In this document: positions 17,785 to 26,598 of the stretch, piece by piece | How positions within the stretch are numbered: the first letter of the stretch is position 1 | Layout: each line of letters starts with the position of its first letter | Notes under the pieces: generated by a model | Told to the model about the DNA's origin: nothing | The model's input: only the letters and a program-made list of their open reading frames with translations | The model's database searches: none | Program-made: the position numbers and the translations under genes | DNA from: Nocardia sp. alder85J | Lineage (GTDB): Bacteria; Actinomycetota; Actinomycetes; Mycobacteriales; Mycobacteriaceae | NCBI RefSeq assembly: GCF_020176955.2 | Contig: NZ_JAIUCZ020000006.1 | Span: forward strand, 481,367 to 545,366 | Length of the DNA: 64,000 nucleotides | Direction of reading: 5' to 3'

Positions 17785-17976
17785 CTATTCCTCGATGGCC
17801 AACGCGCGCTCGGGGCACGCGTTCACACCGGCATGTGCTCGGCCGAGGTCGGCCGAATCCAATTCGTTGTCATCGACGGCCGAGTAGCCGGCATCGTCGA
17901 TCGGAAAGAGCGCGGGGTCCACCGTGTGGCACAGTGCATGCCCCGCGCATTGACCGTGCTCCAAGCGTAGCCTCAT
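17785..17976 (-). CDS. 3Fe-4S ferredoxin partner of the P450
   Basis: 63 residues. It has the actinobacterial pattern CAGHALC (CxxHxxC) and later ACP, which together bind a 3Fe-4S cluster; the acidic body (DNELDSADLG) fits redox partner docking. The ATG at 17976 overlaps the stop of the P450 gene (ATGA). It is expected to pass electrons from an unidentified reductase to the P450; no ferredoxin reductase gene is seen in the window. Confidence 0.93.
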   Translation of the reverse strand: MRLRLEHGQCAGHALCHTVDPALFPIDDAGYSAVDDNELDSADLGRAHAGVNACPERALAIEE

Positions 17977-19163
17977 CGGACCGTCACCGGAAGGTTGGTG
18001 ACCGCCCGCACTGCGACGTTGTCGTAGGTCAGCGCATCGACGTCGACTTCGTACAGCGGCACACGCCGGAGTACCTCTTCCAATGCGATACGCAGTTCCA
18101 GGCGAGCCAGATGTGAACCGAGACAACGATGTACGCCGCTGGCGAAAGTCATGTGCGCGGTTCGCTGCCGGTGGAAGTCGACACGCAGCGGATCCTCGTG
18201 GTAGGTCGGGTCCACATTGGCCGCTGCCCAGAAGGCATTGATCTGTGCGCCGGCCGGAACGATCAGCCCGTCACCCAGATCGATATCGCGCTCGGCGAAA
18301 CGCATACCCGACGGCACCGGCGCCTCGTACCGGAGCAACTCCTCGATGGCAGGAGTCAGCAGATCGGGTGAATCGATCAACTGTTCGCGGTGGCCGGGAT
18401 TTCGGCCGAGCCACCCGGTCAGGCAGGACAGCGAGGCGGTCACGGTGTCCAGCCCTGCGAACATCAGCAGGAAAAGGATGTTGATCAGGTCTGCTTCGCC
18501 GAGAGGCTCATGGTCGACCTCCGACCGCATCAGCTCGGCGATGACATCGTCGTCGCTGTCGAGGCGAGTACGTTTCTCGGTGAGGAAGACGCTGAAGTAT
18601 TCCAACAGCTTTCCGCCCGCCACCGCCATATTGAGATCGATCTCCTCGGTTGTCTCTCCTTTCGGGTGGATCACTCCTTCCTTGAACTCCAGGAAGAAGT
18701 CGAGGTCGGTCAAGGGGGCTCCGACCAGACCGAGAAAGGTCTGGCACGGCAGCGGCGTACAGAATTCGCGATACCACTCGGCGCCTCCCGCGGCGCGGGC
18801 GTTCTCGATGAGCTCACCGGCAAGGCGCCGGACGCTCTCCTCGAGATGCTGTACTCGTTTGGGAGCGAACAGCGGATCGAGCAACCGCCGCCATTTCCGG
18901 TGTTCCGCGCCGTCGATTTCCAGCGGAATCAAACGCCCGTCGTGACCGAAACTTCCGCCGCGGCCACCGTTTCCGAGCACGTCCTGATGCTTGTTGATCG
19001 CGAGAATGTCCTCGTGGCGGTAGAGGTGCAGCGCACCATCGATGTATTCGGAGCGGACGTCGCCCGCCTTCGCGGCATAGATGTGCTGCGGTTCGGCCAA
19101 GTCCTTGACCTGCTGGGACAGGCCGGCTACGCGCGGATCGAATCTGGTTGTGGAGGATTCCAT
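17973..19163 (-). CDS. Cytochrome P450 monooxygenase
   Basis: 396 residues, the normal length of a soluble bacterial P450. The I-helix oxygen motif AGLDTV is near residues 236-241, ExxR (EELLR) at about 275-278, and the haem loop FASGVHRCLG puts the axial Cys at 347. The ATG at 19163 lies 16 nt after the SDR stop. Order in the operon is aldehyde dehydrogenase, SDR, P450, ferredoxin, which suggests hydroxylation followed by alcohol and aldehyde oxidation to a carboxylic acid. The substrate is unknown. Confidence 0.95.
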   Translation of the reverse strand: MESSTTRFDPRVAGLSQQVKDLAEPQHIYAAKAGDVRSEYIDGALHLYRHEDILAINKHQDVLGNGGRGGSFGHDGRLIPLEIDGAEHRKWRRLLDPLFAPKRVQHLEESVRRLAGELIENARAAGGAEWYREFCTPLPCQTFLGLVGAPLTDLDFFLEFKEGVIHPKGETTEEIDLNMAVAGGKLLEYFSVFLTEKRTRLDSDDDVIAELMRSEVDHEPLGEADLINILFLLMFAGLDTVTASLSCLTGWLGRNPGHREQLIDSPDLLTPAIEELLRYEAPVPSGMRFAERDIDLGDGLIVPAGAQINAFWAAANVDPTYHEDPLRVDFHRQRTAHMTFASGVHRCLGSHLARLELRIALEEVLRRVPLYEVDVDALTYDNVAVRAVTNLPVTVR

Positions 19164-19179
19164 GCGACTTCTCTGCCTG

Positions 19180-20070
19180 TCAGCGGTCGATCTGCTCGCG
19201 CAGATCGTCCGGGATCGAGCCCGACGTGATGTCCGTGCTCTCCCCGAGATCGGTCGGGAAGATGATCGAGGTGCGGGCGAACTGGCCGCCGTCGGCGGAC
19301 TGGATCGTCTGGCCCGACATGTAAGCCGACTCGTCGGAGGCCAGGAACAGCGCAAGGTTGGCGTTGTCGCGCAGCACCGGGGGGCGATCCAGCCGCAGCG
19401 GCATCGCGCGTTTGTCGGGGTCCCAGGGCTGCATCTGCTCGTAGGACTTGCCCAGTACCTCGGCCTCCGGCGGCAACGCGAAGTTCACCGACATTCCGTG
19501 CGTGGGACACAACGCATTGGCCCGGATCCCGAATGTGCCGAATTCCAGGGCGGCGGCACGGACCAGCCCGTTCACCGCAGCCTTGGAAGCGGTGTACATG
19601 GGGAAACCCGGGTAGGCCGTGAAGGACGCCGCTGACGACGTTGCCAGTAGCGCGCCACCGGCGCCGTTCGCGATCATCCACCGCGCCGCGGCTTTCCAGG
19701 CCAGATAGATGCCGGTCGAGTTGACCGCGAAGATGTTGTTCCAGTCGTCCAACGACGACTCGGCCAGTGGCTGCATGCCGAATCCCGGTTCCGGGATGCC
19801 GGCATTGGCCCACATCACGTCGATGCGCCCGTAGGTCTCGACCGCCACCTCGACCACCCGGTCCATATCCGCTTCGACGCGGACATCCGCATCCACGGCG
19901 ACCGCGGCGCCACCCTGCGCTTCGATCGCATCGACCACCTGCTGCGACCGGCCCGGCACGATATCGCTGACGACCACCCGCGCGCCCTCGGTGGCGAAAA
20001 GCAACGCGCCCTCGCGACCGAGACCGGAGCCGGCCCCGGTGATGGCAACGACCTTGTCCTGCATCCGCAC
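19180..20070 (-). CDS. SDR family NAD(P)-dependent oxidoreductase
   Basis: 296 residues. Rossmann motif TGAGSGLG, NAG (ANAGIP) and the catalytic YTASK are present. Compared with the usual 250-260 residues it has an extra C-terminal stretch (ARTSIIFPTDLGESTDITSG). The GTG at 20070 has GGAGG seven bases upstream, so I prefer it over the ATG at 20064. It lies 13 nt after the aldehyde dehydrogenase stop. Probable alcohol dehydrogenase acting on the P450 product. Confidence 0.9.
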   Translation of the reverse strand: MRMQDKVVAITGAGSGLGREGALLFATEGARVVVSDIVPGRSQQVVDAIEAQGGAAVAVDADVRVEADMDRVVEVAVETYGRIDVMWANAGIPEPGFGMQPLAESSLDDWNNIFAVNSTGIYLAWKAAARWMIANGAGGALLATSSAASFTAYPGFPMYTASKAAVNGLVRAAALEFGTFGIRANALCPTHGMSVNFALPPEAEVLGKSYEQMQPWDPDKRAMPLRLDRPPVLRDNANLALFLASDESAYMSGQTIQSADGGQFARTSIIFPTDLGESTDITSGSIPDDLREQIDR

Positions 20071-20083
20071 AGCTGTTCCTCCG

Positions 20084-21550
20084 TTACTTCGCCGGGCTGG
20101 CGATCGACTTGATGCGCAGGTACTCCCGGAATCCGGCGACACCGTGCTCGACGCCGTCGCCGCTGATTCCGTAGCCACCGAACGGCGCATCCGGCGACAG
20201 GTAGAAGGAGTTGTTGATGTTGACGGTTCCGGCGCGCAGTTTGTGCGCCACCGCCCAGGCGCGGTCTTCATCCGCCGACTGCACATAGGCCGACAATCCG
20301 TAGCGGGAGTTGTTGGCGACACGGACGGCTTCGTCGTCGTCGCCGCTGTAGCGAATCACCGACAGGACGGGCCCGAACACCTCGGTCTGAGCGACTTCGG
20401 CGTTCTCGTCGACATCGGCCAGCACTGTGGGTTCGTACCAGAAGCCGCGATCGAACCGGTCGCCGCGCTTGCCGCCGGCCAGGACACGCGCCCCGGCCGA
20501 GCGCGCACGATCGACCAGGCCTTCGATCCGTTGGAGCTGTTCCTCCCGGATGATCGGACCGACCATGGTCGCCGGATCCTTCGGATCACCCCAGGGCAGG
20601 TGAGTGATCATCGCCTCGAGCCGCGCCAGCACCTCGTCATAGATATCGGCATGAACCACCATCCGGGTCGCCAGTGCGCAGCCCTGGCCGCTGTTCGACA
20701 TGCACATCACCACGCCGAGTCCGCAAGCCATGTCCAGATTCGCGTCCGGCAGAACGACATTCGCCGACTTGCCACCCAACTCGAGCACGCTGTGACGGAT
20801 TCCGTTGGCGGCCCGCTCGGCGATCCGCTGCCCGACACCCGGGGAACCGGTGAAGTGGTACAGGTCGATCCGCTGATCCGCGGTCATGGCGTCGCCGACG
20901 ATGGCCTTGTCGGCGGAGCTGATCGCGTGGTAAGCGCCGTTCGGGATATCGGTGGACTCGCTGACGACCTGCGCGAGGAGCGCCGCCGTCAACGGGGTGT
21001 CGGGCGCGCTCTTCAGGACGACGGCATTACCGGTGGCCAACCCGTGGTGGACCTTCCAGATCGCGGTCATGAACGGGGCATTCCACGGCGTGATGGCCCC
21101 GACCACGCCATACGGCTCGTAGCGGATTCGGCGCAGGCTCCGGTTGCCGAGGATCTCGTAGGCCGGCAGGTCTTCTTCCCATGGGAACGACGTGACGAGG
21201 TCGTTGAAGAAGTCCATCCCGTCGATCATCACGTCGACATGCGTCGGCATGTTGGACGCGCACACCCCCGCTTCGGCGATGAGCAGAGCCTTGATCTCGT
21301 CGGATCGCTCGATCAGCCCCTGCTTCAACTGCTTCAGGCACTTCTGGCGGAACTCGTGATCGGTACCCCAGTCGGAACTGTCCACGAACCGGCGCGCAGC
21401 TGCGATCGCGTCGGCGACATCCTCGACCCCGGCATCGGCGGCCTCGGCCACGACGGACTCATCGGCCGGGTTGATCACCTCGTAACCTCGCCCCGATCGC
21501 GCTTCCCGGAATTCACCGTCGATGAACAACCGGCCTTCGAAGGTCGACAT
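20084..21550 (-). CDS. Aldehyde dehydrogenase (NAD(P)+ dependent)
   Basis: 488 residues. All catalytic landmarks are present: TPWNAP (Asn157), LELGGKSANVV (Glu257) and GQGCALATR (nucleophile Cys291). It would oxidise an aldehyde to a carboxylic acid, supplying the acid for the nearby CoA ligases. First gene of the ALDH-SDR-P450-ferredoxin operon, divergent from the TetR gene at 21769. Confidence 0.95.
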   Translation of the reverse strand: MSTFEGRLFIDGEFREARSGRGYEVINPADESVVAEAADAGVEDVADAIAAARRFVDSSDWGTDHEFRQKCLKQLKQGLIERSDEIKALLIAEAGVCASNMPTHVDVMIDGMDFFNDLVTSFPWEEDLPAYEILGNRSLRRIRYEPYGVVGAITPWNAPFMTAIWKVHHGLATGNAVVLKSAPDTPLTAALLAQVVSESTDIPNGAYHAISSADKAIVGDAMTADQRIDLYHFTGSPGVGQRIAERAANGIRHSVLELGGKSANVVLPDANLDMACGLGVVMCMSNSGQGCALATRMVVHADIYDEVLARLEAMITHLPWGDPKDPATMVGPIIREEQLQRIEGLVDRARSAGARVLAGGKRGDRFDRGFWYEPTVLADVDENAEVAQTEVFGPVLSVIRYSGDDDEAVRVANNSRYGLSAYVQSADEDRAWAVAHKLRAGTVNINNSFYLSPDAPFGGYGISGDGVEHGVAGFREYLRIKSIASPAK

Positions 21551-21682
21551 ACCCGCATCTCCTCGTCGTGATGGCGTGGTCAGTGAAAAAGATTCAGCAC
21601 CAGCTGGTTTCGTCTCAGCGACGCCGGATCGCAGACGTACCACCCGGTCGGCCGAGGCGACTCACAAGCGAGGCACGTGACG

Positions 21683-21712
21683 TGAATCTCTTAAATTATC
21701 TAACTGTAAGCG
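21683..21712 (-). promoter_or_regulatory. Promoter island of the ALDH-P450 operon
   Basis: The stretch TTAAATTATCTAACTGTAAG (21691-21710) is the only AT-rich part of the 218-nt divergent gap. ATCTAACTGTA is identical to the sequence in front of the PaaK-like operon at 6424-6434. Confidence 0.5.
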
Positions 21713-21725
21713 GCGTCACGCGTCA

Positions 21726-21742
21726 AGGGAGTGTCACTCCCT
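21726..21742. promoter_or_regulatory. Perfect palindromic operator candidate for the TetR gene
   Basis: AGGGAGTG-T-CACTCCCT is a perfect 8-bp inverted repeat with one central base, 27 nt ahead of the TetR start and within the divergent promoter region. This is the typical position and form of a TetR autoregulatory site. Confidence 0.6.
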
Positions 21743-21768
21743 AATCGCCGCCGTGCGACGATGGATCG

Positions 21769-22401
21769 ATGACGACCACCACCGCCCGGAAACGGCGGGC
21801 GTCGGCCGAAGTCAAGCGACTGATCGCGCACGCCGCGTCCGCGGAGTTCGCGGAGAAGGGGTTCGAGCGCACGACCATTCGCTCAGTGGCCCGCCGCGCG
21901 GGAGTCACCGAGTCGATGGTGTTCCGCCACTTCGAATCCAAGGCCGAGCTGTTCCGGTCGACCGCGGCCGCCCCGCTGGTCGAATTCATGAACGAGTTCG
22001 CGGGCGCGATGGGTGACGACCCGAGACAGGACCCTTACGACGTCACCCTTCGCTTTGCCGATGGCTTGTACGCGTTGTGCTCGACCAACCGGCACATCCT
22101 GATGTCGCTGGCCGCCGGCGCGAGCGACCGTCCCGCAACCGCGGCGGCTTCGCCGCTCGCGCCATGCCTGCAGGCGTTGATCGACGGCGTGCACGAGTAC
22201 ATGGAGAACAGCGGGACCGCGGCCGCCAGCGACATGCGGTCCACCGTCCGGCTGGCCGTGGCGCTGGTACTCGGCACGGCGCTGGCCGGTGAAGCGTTGT
22301 TCCCCCCGGATACCGCGGAATGCGAAATACCCTCGGCCCTGGCACGATTCATTCTCCACGGTGCCGACTACCGCCCGGCGTCCACGGCGGACGACGTGTG
22401 A
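21769..22401 (+). CDS. TetR family regulator
   Basis: 210 residues. N-terminal helix-turn-helix (AHAASAEFAEKGFERTTIRSVARRAGVTESMVFRHFESKAELF) and a shorter ligand-binding domain. Divergent from the ALDH-SDR-P450-ferredoxin operon, with a perfect palindrome just upstream; likely a repressor of that operon and of itself. Confidence 0.9.
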   Translation: MTTTTARKRRASAEVKRLIAHAASAEFAEKGFERTTIRSVARRAGVTESMVFRHFESKAELFRSTAAAPLVEFMNEFAGAMGDDPRQDPYDVTLRFADGLYALCSTNRHILMSLAAGASDRPATAAASPLAPCLQALIDGVHEYMENSGTAAASDMRSTVRLAVALVLGTALAGEALFPPDTAECEIPSALARFILHGADYRPASTADDV

Positions 22402-22642
22402 ACCACCGTCCGCCGCGCACGGCTGAAGCACTACCGGATCCGGGGTCCGGGTAGCGCACCGGCGCCGGTCCGATCGCGGCACACGTGTGAATCGTCCTTC
22501 GTGACGGTCGGGACCCATGTCGTGACTTCCTTCGAAGGTAACGGATACCACCAAGAGATTTGGGTCACACCGTAGGACGCACGACCAGCTCGAGCCTAGG
22601 GAACGTTGTTCCAGCCCGCGCTGGCCCACCCTTCTGTTATGT
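22402..22642. other. Intergenic region between two TetR genes
   Basis: No gene seen. A weak hairpin lies at 22431-22455 (CTACCGGA against TCCGGGTAG) and may end the first TetR transcript. GGAAC-GTT-GTTCC at 22600-22612 is a perfect small inverted repeat, a possible operator. Confidence 0.4.
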
Positions 22643-22664
22643 AGTAGAATTATCTATCGGATTA
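22643..22664 (+). promoter_or_regulatory. Shared 22-bp motif upstream of the second TetR gene
   Basis: AGTA (22643-22646), nine bases, then ATCGGATTA (22656-22664), a near match to AGTA-N9-AACTGATTA. It lies 46 nt before the TTG start. Confidence 0.45.
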
Positions 22665-22686
22665 ACCAGGAGGATCGCCGTACTGC

Positions 22687-22698
22687 GATCAGCTGATC
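22687..22698. promoter_or_regulatory. 12-bp perfect palindrome at the start of the TetR gene
   Basis: GATCAGCTGATC is self-complementary and ends only 4 nt before the AGAGGTG ribosome-binding site of the gene at 22711; a regulator bound here would block initiation. Confidence 0.4.
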
Positions 22699-22710
22699 AG
22701 AGGTGCAGAG

Positions 22711-23349
22711 TTGCAGCCATCCGCCACCACATGCGATGATGGGATATTTTCAATAGCCAGCTACCACCCGTCAGCGCGTGACTCGGAGACACGGCGGATT
22801 CTGACCGCGGCGTGGCGGGTGCTCGAGCGCTCCCGATTCCGGTCGCTGAAGGTGCGCCAGGTCCTGGCCGCGTCCAGCACTTCGGCGAGCAACTTCTACC
22901 GTCGTTTCCCCAGCAAGGCACACCTACTTCTCGCGTTGCTGGAGGACGAGGTGCAGCTGGTCGACCGTCAACTGCGCGACCGTATCGACCCCGACGCACC
23001 GGTTGCCGACCAGCTGGGCGCATGGCTGCGGTACAACATCGGCATCCTCTACGACCACAGCAGGGCCCAGCGGACCCGGCTGTTTCTGGATCGGGACCTG
23101 ATCGACGTTCTGCCTGAGCCGGTCGCCGTGTTGTTCGGCATCGGTGACAAGCAACTGTCGGAGATCGTCCGGTGCGGTATGCAGCGACGAGAGCTCGAGC
23201 CGGGCGACCCCGAGGTCGAAGCCGTACTCGTCGGACACCTGATGCGAGGCCTGCTGACCAGCGGACGCAACGGCGGACTGCCGCCGGACGAACACGAACT
23301 CGTCACCCAGGTCCACCGCTTCGTGCTGCGCGCGCTGGGCCACCGCTGA
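22711..23349 (+). CDS. TetR family regulator
   Basis: 212 residues, read from a TTG at 22711 with AGAGGTG upstream; no in-frame ATG or GTG offers a better start. Helix-turn-helix: RILTAAWRVLERSRFRSLKVRQVLAASSTSASNFYRRFPSKAHLLLAL. The C-terminal part has LLTSGRNGGLPP. It precedes the acyl-CoA synthetase at 23399 on the same strand and probably controls it. Confidence 0.85.
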   Translation: MQPSATTCDDGIFSIASYHPSARDSETRRILTAAWRVLERSRFRSLKVRQVLAASSTSASNFYRRFPSKAHLLLALLEDEVQLVDRQLRDRIDPDAPVADQLGAWLRYNIGILYDHSRAQRTRLFLDRDLIDVLPEPVAVLFGIGDKQLSEIVRCGMQRRELEPGDPEVEAVLVGHLMRGLLTSGRNGGLPPDEHELVTQVHRFVLRALGHR

Positions 23350-23398
23350 GACCACCGAACCGATCCACTTCGCAAACGATCGCAAACGAGGAGATCCC

Positions 23399-24934
23399 GT
23401 GACCCACACCACGTTGGGTGATATTTCCAGAGAACACCGGCGGAGCTATCCCCTGGCCACCGCCATCGTGGACGACCGATACCGCCTGACCTGGCCGGAG
23501 TTCGACGATCGGATCAACCGGGCCGCGCACGCGCTGCAGGCCGCCGGCGTCGGCGAGGGCGACCGGGTGCTCTGGCTCGGCCAGACTTCGTTCCGGGTGT
23601 TCGAACTGCTCGGAGCGTGTGCCAAGCTCGGGGCGATGGTGTGTCCCGCGAACTGGCGGCAGTCCGGCGAGGAATTCGCCTTCGTCATCGATGATTTCGA
23701 TCCGAAGGTCGTCGTCTGGCAGGAGGAGGAGATCGGGGACGCGGTGCGTGCGGCGCGCAAACTGACCCAGCGCGACCCGGTGTGGTGGCAGCACGACACG
23801 GAGGGAGAGGGCAGCTACGAATATGCCCTAGCGGCACAGACCACAGAAGACCCGTGGGGCTCTGTCGACATCGACCTTCCCGTCCTGGTGATCTACACCG
23901 CCGCGATCGGTGGCCGCCCCAACGGCTCCCTGCTGACGCAGCGCAACCTGTTGGCCATGGCGACCGAGGCGTCCTATCTGACCCGAACCAGCCAGGAATC
24001 GGTCTTCCTCAACTCCGGGCCGTTGTTCCACATCGGCAACTTCCAATGGGACGCGATGGCGGTCTATGTGCAGGGCGGCACCAATGTGTTCGTTCGCCGG
24101 GTGGAAGCCGAAGCAGTCCTGGACATCATCACCGCAGAAGGCGTCACCTCGGCATTCCTGATGCCGCCGACCATCATTCAGATGACGCAGATCTACGACG
24201 CGGACAAGCACGATGTGTCCGCACTGCGCGGCGGCCCGTTCACTCCCGTGTGGAACGGTTTGCTGCCTCCCGACACGACGCCGTGGGGTGCCACGCCCGG
24301 AGGCTTCGGCCAGACCGAGGTCAGTGGTTTGGCGGTCGTGAACGGACATGGCGGCCGCGGTCAGGGGAATTCCGGACGGCCGTCTCCGCTGGCCCGGGTC
24401 CGGATCGTCGACGTCGAGGGCAACGAGCAGCCGATCGGTGTGCCGGGCGAGATCGTGGTGGCCGGCGACGTCGTACACGCCGGTTATTGGAACCGGCCGG
24501 ACATCAACCGGCAGCGGATGCGCGACGGTTGGTGGCACACCACCGATCTGGGCCGGCGCGAGAACGACGGCAGCATCCACTTCATCGGCACCATGACCCG
24601 GATGATCAAGTCCGCCGCCGAGAACATCTACCCGGTAGAGGTGGAGAACTGCCTGGAGCAGCATCCCGCCGTGCGGGAGGCGGCGTTGATCGGTGTGCCG
24701 GATCCGCAGTTCACCCAGTCGGTGAAAGCGGTGGTGGCGCTGGTGGAGGGTGCCGAGGTGACGGCCGAGGAGCTGATCGAGCACTGCCGCGTGCGGATCG
24801 CCTCCTACAAGAAGCCGCGCACAGTCGAATTCGTGAACGAGATTCCCAAGCGCGACGGTGCCAAGGACTACGAGGCGCTCGACGAGATGTTCGGTGGCGG
24901 CGGCTACCCGGGCGGGGACAACGTCCGCGCCTGA
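23399..24934 (+). CDS. Acyl-CoA synthetase-like protein with an altered ATP loop
   Basis: 511 residues from the GTG at 23399 (GAGGAG site). The overall ANL layout is complete: GFGQTEVSG, WWHTTDLGRRENDGSIHFIGTMTRMIKSAAENIYPVEVE and a C-terminal SYKKPRTVEFVNEIPKRDGAK. The nucleotide loop, normally TSGTTGxPKG, reads TAAIGGRPNG, so the Thr-rich part and the lysine are changed. Such TAA-type loops occur in some actinobacterial FadD-like proteins, so the gene may still be active. It is followed by a strong terminator. The substrate is unknown. Confidence 0.87.
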   Translation: MTHTTLGDISREHRRSYPLATAIVDDRYRLTWPEFDDRINRAAHALQAAGVGEGDRVLWLGQTSFRVFELLGACAKLGAMVCPANWRQSGEEFAFVIDDFDPKVVVWQEEEIGDAVRAARKLTQRDPVWWQHDTEGEGSYEYALAAQTTEDPWGSVDIDLPVLVIYTAAIGGRPNGSLLTQRNLLAMATEASYLTRTSQESVFLNSGPLFHIGNFQWDAMAVYVQGGTNVFVRRVEAEAVLDIITAEGVTSAFLMPPTIIQMTQIYDADKHDVSALRGGPFTPVWNGLLPPDTTPWGATPGGFGQTEVSGLAVVNGHGGRGQGNSGRPSPLARVRIVDVEGNEQPIGVPGEIVVAGDVVHAGYWNRPDINRQRMRDGWWHTTDLGRRENDGSIHFIGTMTRMIKSAAENIYPVEVENCLEQHPAVREAALIGVPDPQFTQSVKAVVALVEGAEVTAEELIEHCRVRIASYKKPRTVEFVNEIPKRDGAKDYEALDEMFGGGGYPGGDNVRA

Positions 24935-24943
24935 CGAGAACAC

Positions 24944-24975
24944 GGCGCCGGCCCCGTCGGGGCCGGCGCCTTTTT
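24944..24975 (+). terminator. Intrinsic terminator with T-tract
   Basis: GGCGCCGGCCCC (24944-24955) and its perfect complement (24959-24970) with a GTC loop, followed by five T. This is the only classical U-tract terminator seen in the window. It separates the synthetase from the thiolase 25 nt downstream, so the thiolase is expressed separately or by read-through. Confidence 0.9.
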
Positions 24976-25000
24976 CATGCATGAACGAAAGGAGCTTCCC

Positions 25001-26260
25001 ATGGTGGAAGCAGTGATCGTCGCGGCCGCGCGCACCCCGATCGGCCGGGCGTACAAGGGCCGGACCAAGGACATGCGACCGGACGATCTCGCAGTTCAGG
25101 CCGTGCGCGCAGCGCTGGATCAGGTGCCTGGACTCGATCCGGCCGATATTCAGGATCTGTTGCTCGGTTGCGGCGCGCCCGGGGGGGAACAGGGCTTCAA
25201 CATGGGCCGGGTGGCCGCGGTGCTGATGGGGCTCGATACCGTACCCGGCACCACGGTCACGCGATATTGCGCCTCCAGTGTTCAGACCACACGCATGGCG
25301 TTCCACGCCGTCAAGGCCGGCGAGGGCGAGGTCTTCGTTTCCGCCGGCGTGGAAGCGATCAGCCGCGGCACACGCGGACATGCCGATACGCCCCCGGTGG
25401 CCGACGGCGCCGATCCCCGCGACCGCGCTGCCAACCCGTGGACCAATCCACGCTTCCGCGCCGCGCAGACCTCGACCGCGCAGCGCGCGACCGGAAACGC
25501 ACCGGATTGGCGCGATCCGCGGGCGGACCACAAGCTGCCGGACGTCTACATCGCCATGGGACAGACCGCGGAGAACGTGGCCCAGGCCCGCAAGGTCTCG
25601 CGCCAGGAACAGGACGAGTTCGCCGCTCGCTCACAGCAGTTGTATGCCAAGGCCGCCCAGGAGGGATTCTGGGCCCGCGAGATATCACCGATCGTCCTGC
25701 CCGACGGCAGCGTGATGGATTCGGACGAGAGCCCTCGGCCGGGTACCACGATCGACGCGCTCGCGGGACTGCGGCCCGTGTTCCGCCCCGACGGTACGGT
25801 GACCGCGGGTAACGCATGTCCGCTCAACGACGGCGCCGCCGCGCTCGTGATCATGTCCGATCAGGCCGCCCGCGACCGCGGCCTCACTGCGCTGGCGCGG
25901 ATCGTCGCCACCGGCGTCTCGGCACTGTCCCCCGAGATCATGGGGCTCGGACCGATCGAAGCCACTCGCGACGCGCTGGCTCACGCCGGCCTGACCATCG
26001 ACGACATTGATCTGTTCGAGATCAACGAGGCGTTCGCCGCGCAGGTGATCCCGTCATATCGGGAGCTGGGAATCCCACTGGACAAGCTCAATGTCAACGG
26101 CGGTGCCATCGCGCTGGGTCATCCGTTCGGCATGACCGGCGCTCGCATCACGACGACTCTGATCAATTCGCTGCGTACCCATGACAAGCAGTTCGGCCTG
26201 GAGACGATGTGTGTCGGCGGCGGCCAGGGCATGGCCCTGATCATCGAACGGCTCAGCTGA
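25001..26260 (+). CDS. Thiolase (acetyl-CoA acyltransferase)
   Basis: 419 residues from the ATG at 25001 (AAAGGA site). The nucleophile is Cys90 (RYCASSV), GGAIALGHPFGMTG carries the catalytic His, and MCVGGGQG the second Cys. Length and motifs are those of a degradative beta-ketothiolase, which cleaves 3-ketoacyl-CoA with CoA. A loop near residues 125-165 (RGTRGHADTPP, then TAQRATGNAPDW) is longer than in short thiolases. No T or ribosome signals suggest cotranscription with the ligase before it. Confidence 0.94.
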   Translation: MVEAVIVAAARTPIGRAYKGRTKDMRPDDLAVQAVRAALDQVPGLDPADIQDLLLGCGAPGGEQGFNMGRVAAVLMGLDTVPGTTVTRYCASSVQTTRMAFHAVKAGEGEVFVSAGVEAISRGTRGHADTPPVADGADPRDRAANPWTNPRFRAAQTSTAQRATGNAPDWRDPRADHKLPDVYIAMGQTAENVAQARKVSRQEQDEFAARSQQLYAKAAQEGFWAREISPIVLPDGSVMDSDESPRPGTTIDALAGLRPVFRPDGTVTAGNACPLNDGAAALVIMSDQAARDRGLTALARIVATGVSALSPEIMGLGPIEATRDALAHAGLTIDDIDLFEINEAFAAQVIPSYRELGIPLDKLNVNGGAIALGHPFGMTGARITTTLINSLRTHDKQFGLETMCVGGGQGMALIIERLS

Positions 26261-26545
26261 CGACGACACGGTGGCCGGTCGGAGCGCAACCGCGGGGGCG
26301 GAACCTCCGGCCCTATCCACCGACTGCGGGCGGACCCGCCGGCAGCGCCGGAGCCGCCCACAGTCGTATCTCCTGGCCGTCCGAACCGAGAACGACGAGC
26401 CGCTCAGCGACTTCGAAATCTCGAACACCTTGATGAACCTTCTTCTCGCGGGGACGGGGAGAGCACCCGGATCGGGCCGTTCAACTTCTGGGGCCGCCGC
26501 ACACTTCCCGTGGCCTGGTGACACCCCAGGGAACGCGGAAACAGC
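26261..26545. other. Intergenic region, no gene recognised
   Basis: 285 nt between the convergent thiolase and MaoC genes. Reading frames across it are short and do not resemble known proteins. It has no AT-rich promoter island. Confidence 0.5.
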
Positions 26546-26583
26546 ATGGCCGCAGGTCCGGTTTCCACCGGACCTGCGGCCAT
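26546..26583. terminator. 16-bp hairpin between convergent genes
   Basis: ATGGCCGCAGGTCCGG (26546-26561) pairs perfectly with 26568-26583 across a 6-nt loop. It lies 15 nt past the MaoC stop; it can serve both directions. Confidence 0.75.
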
Positions 26584-26598
26584 ATCGGAGGTATCAGG

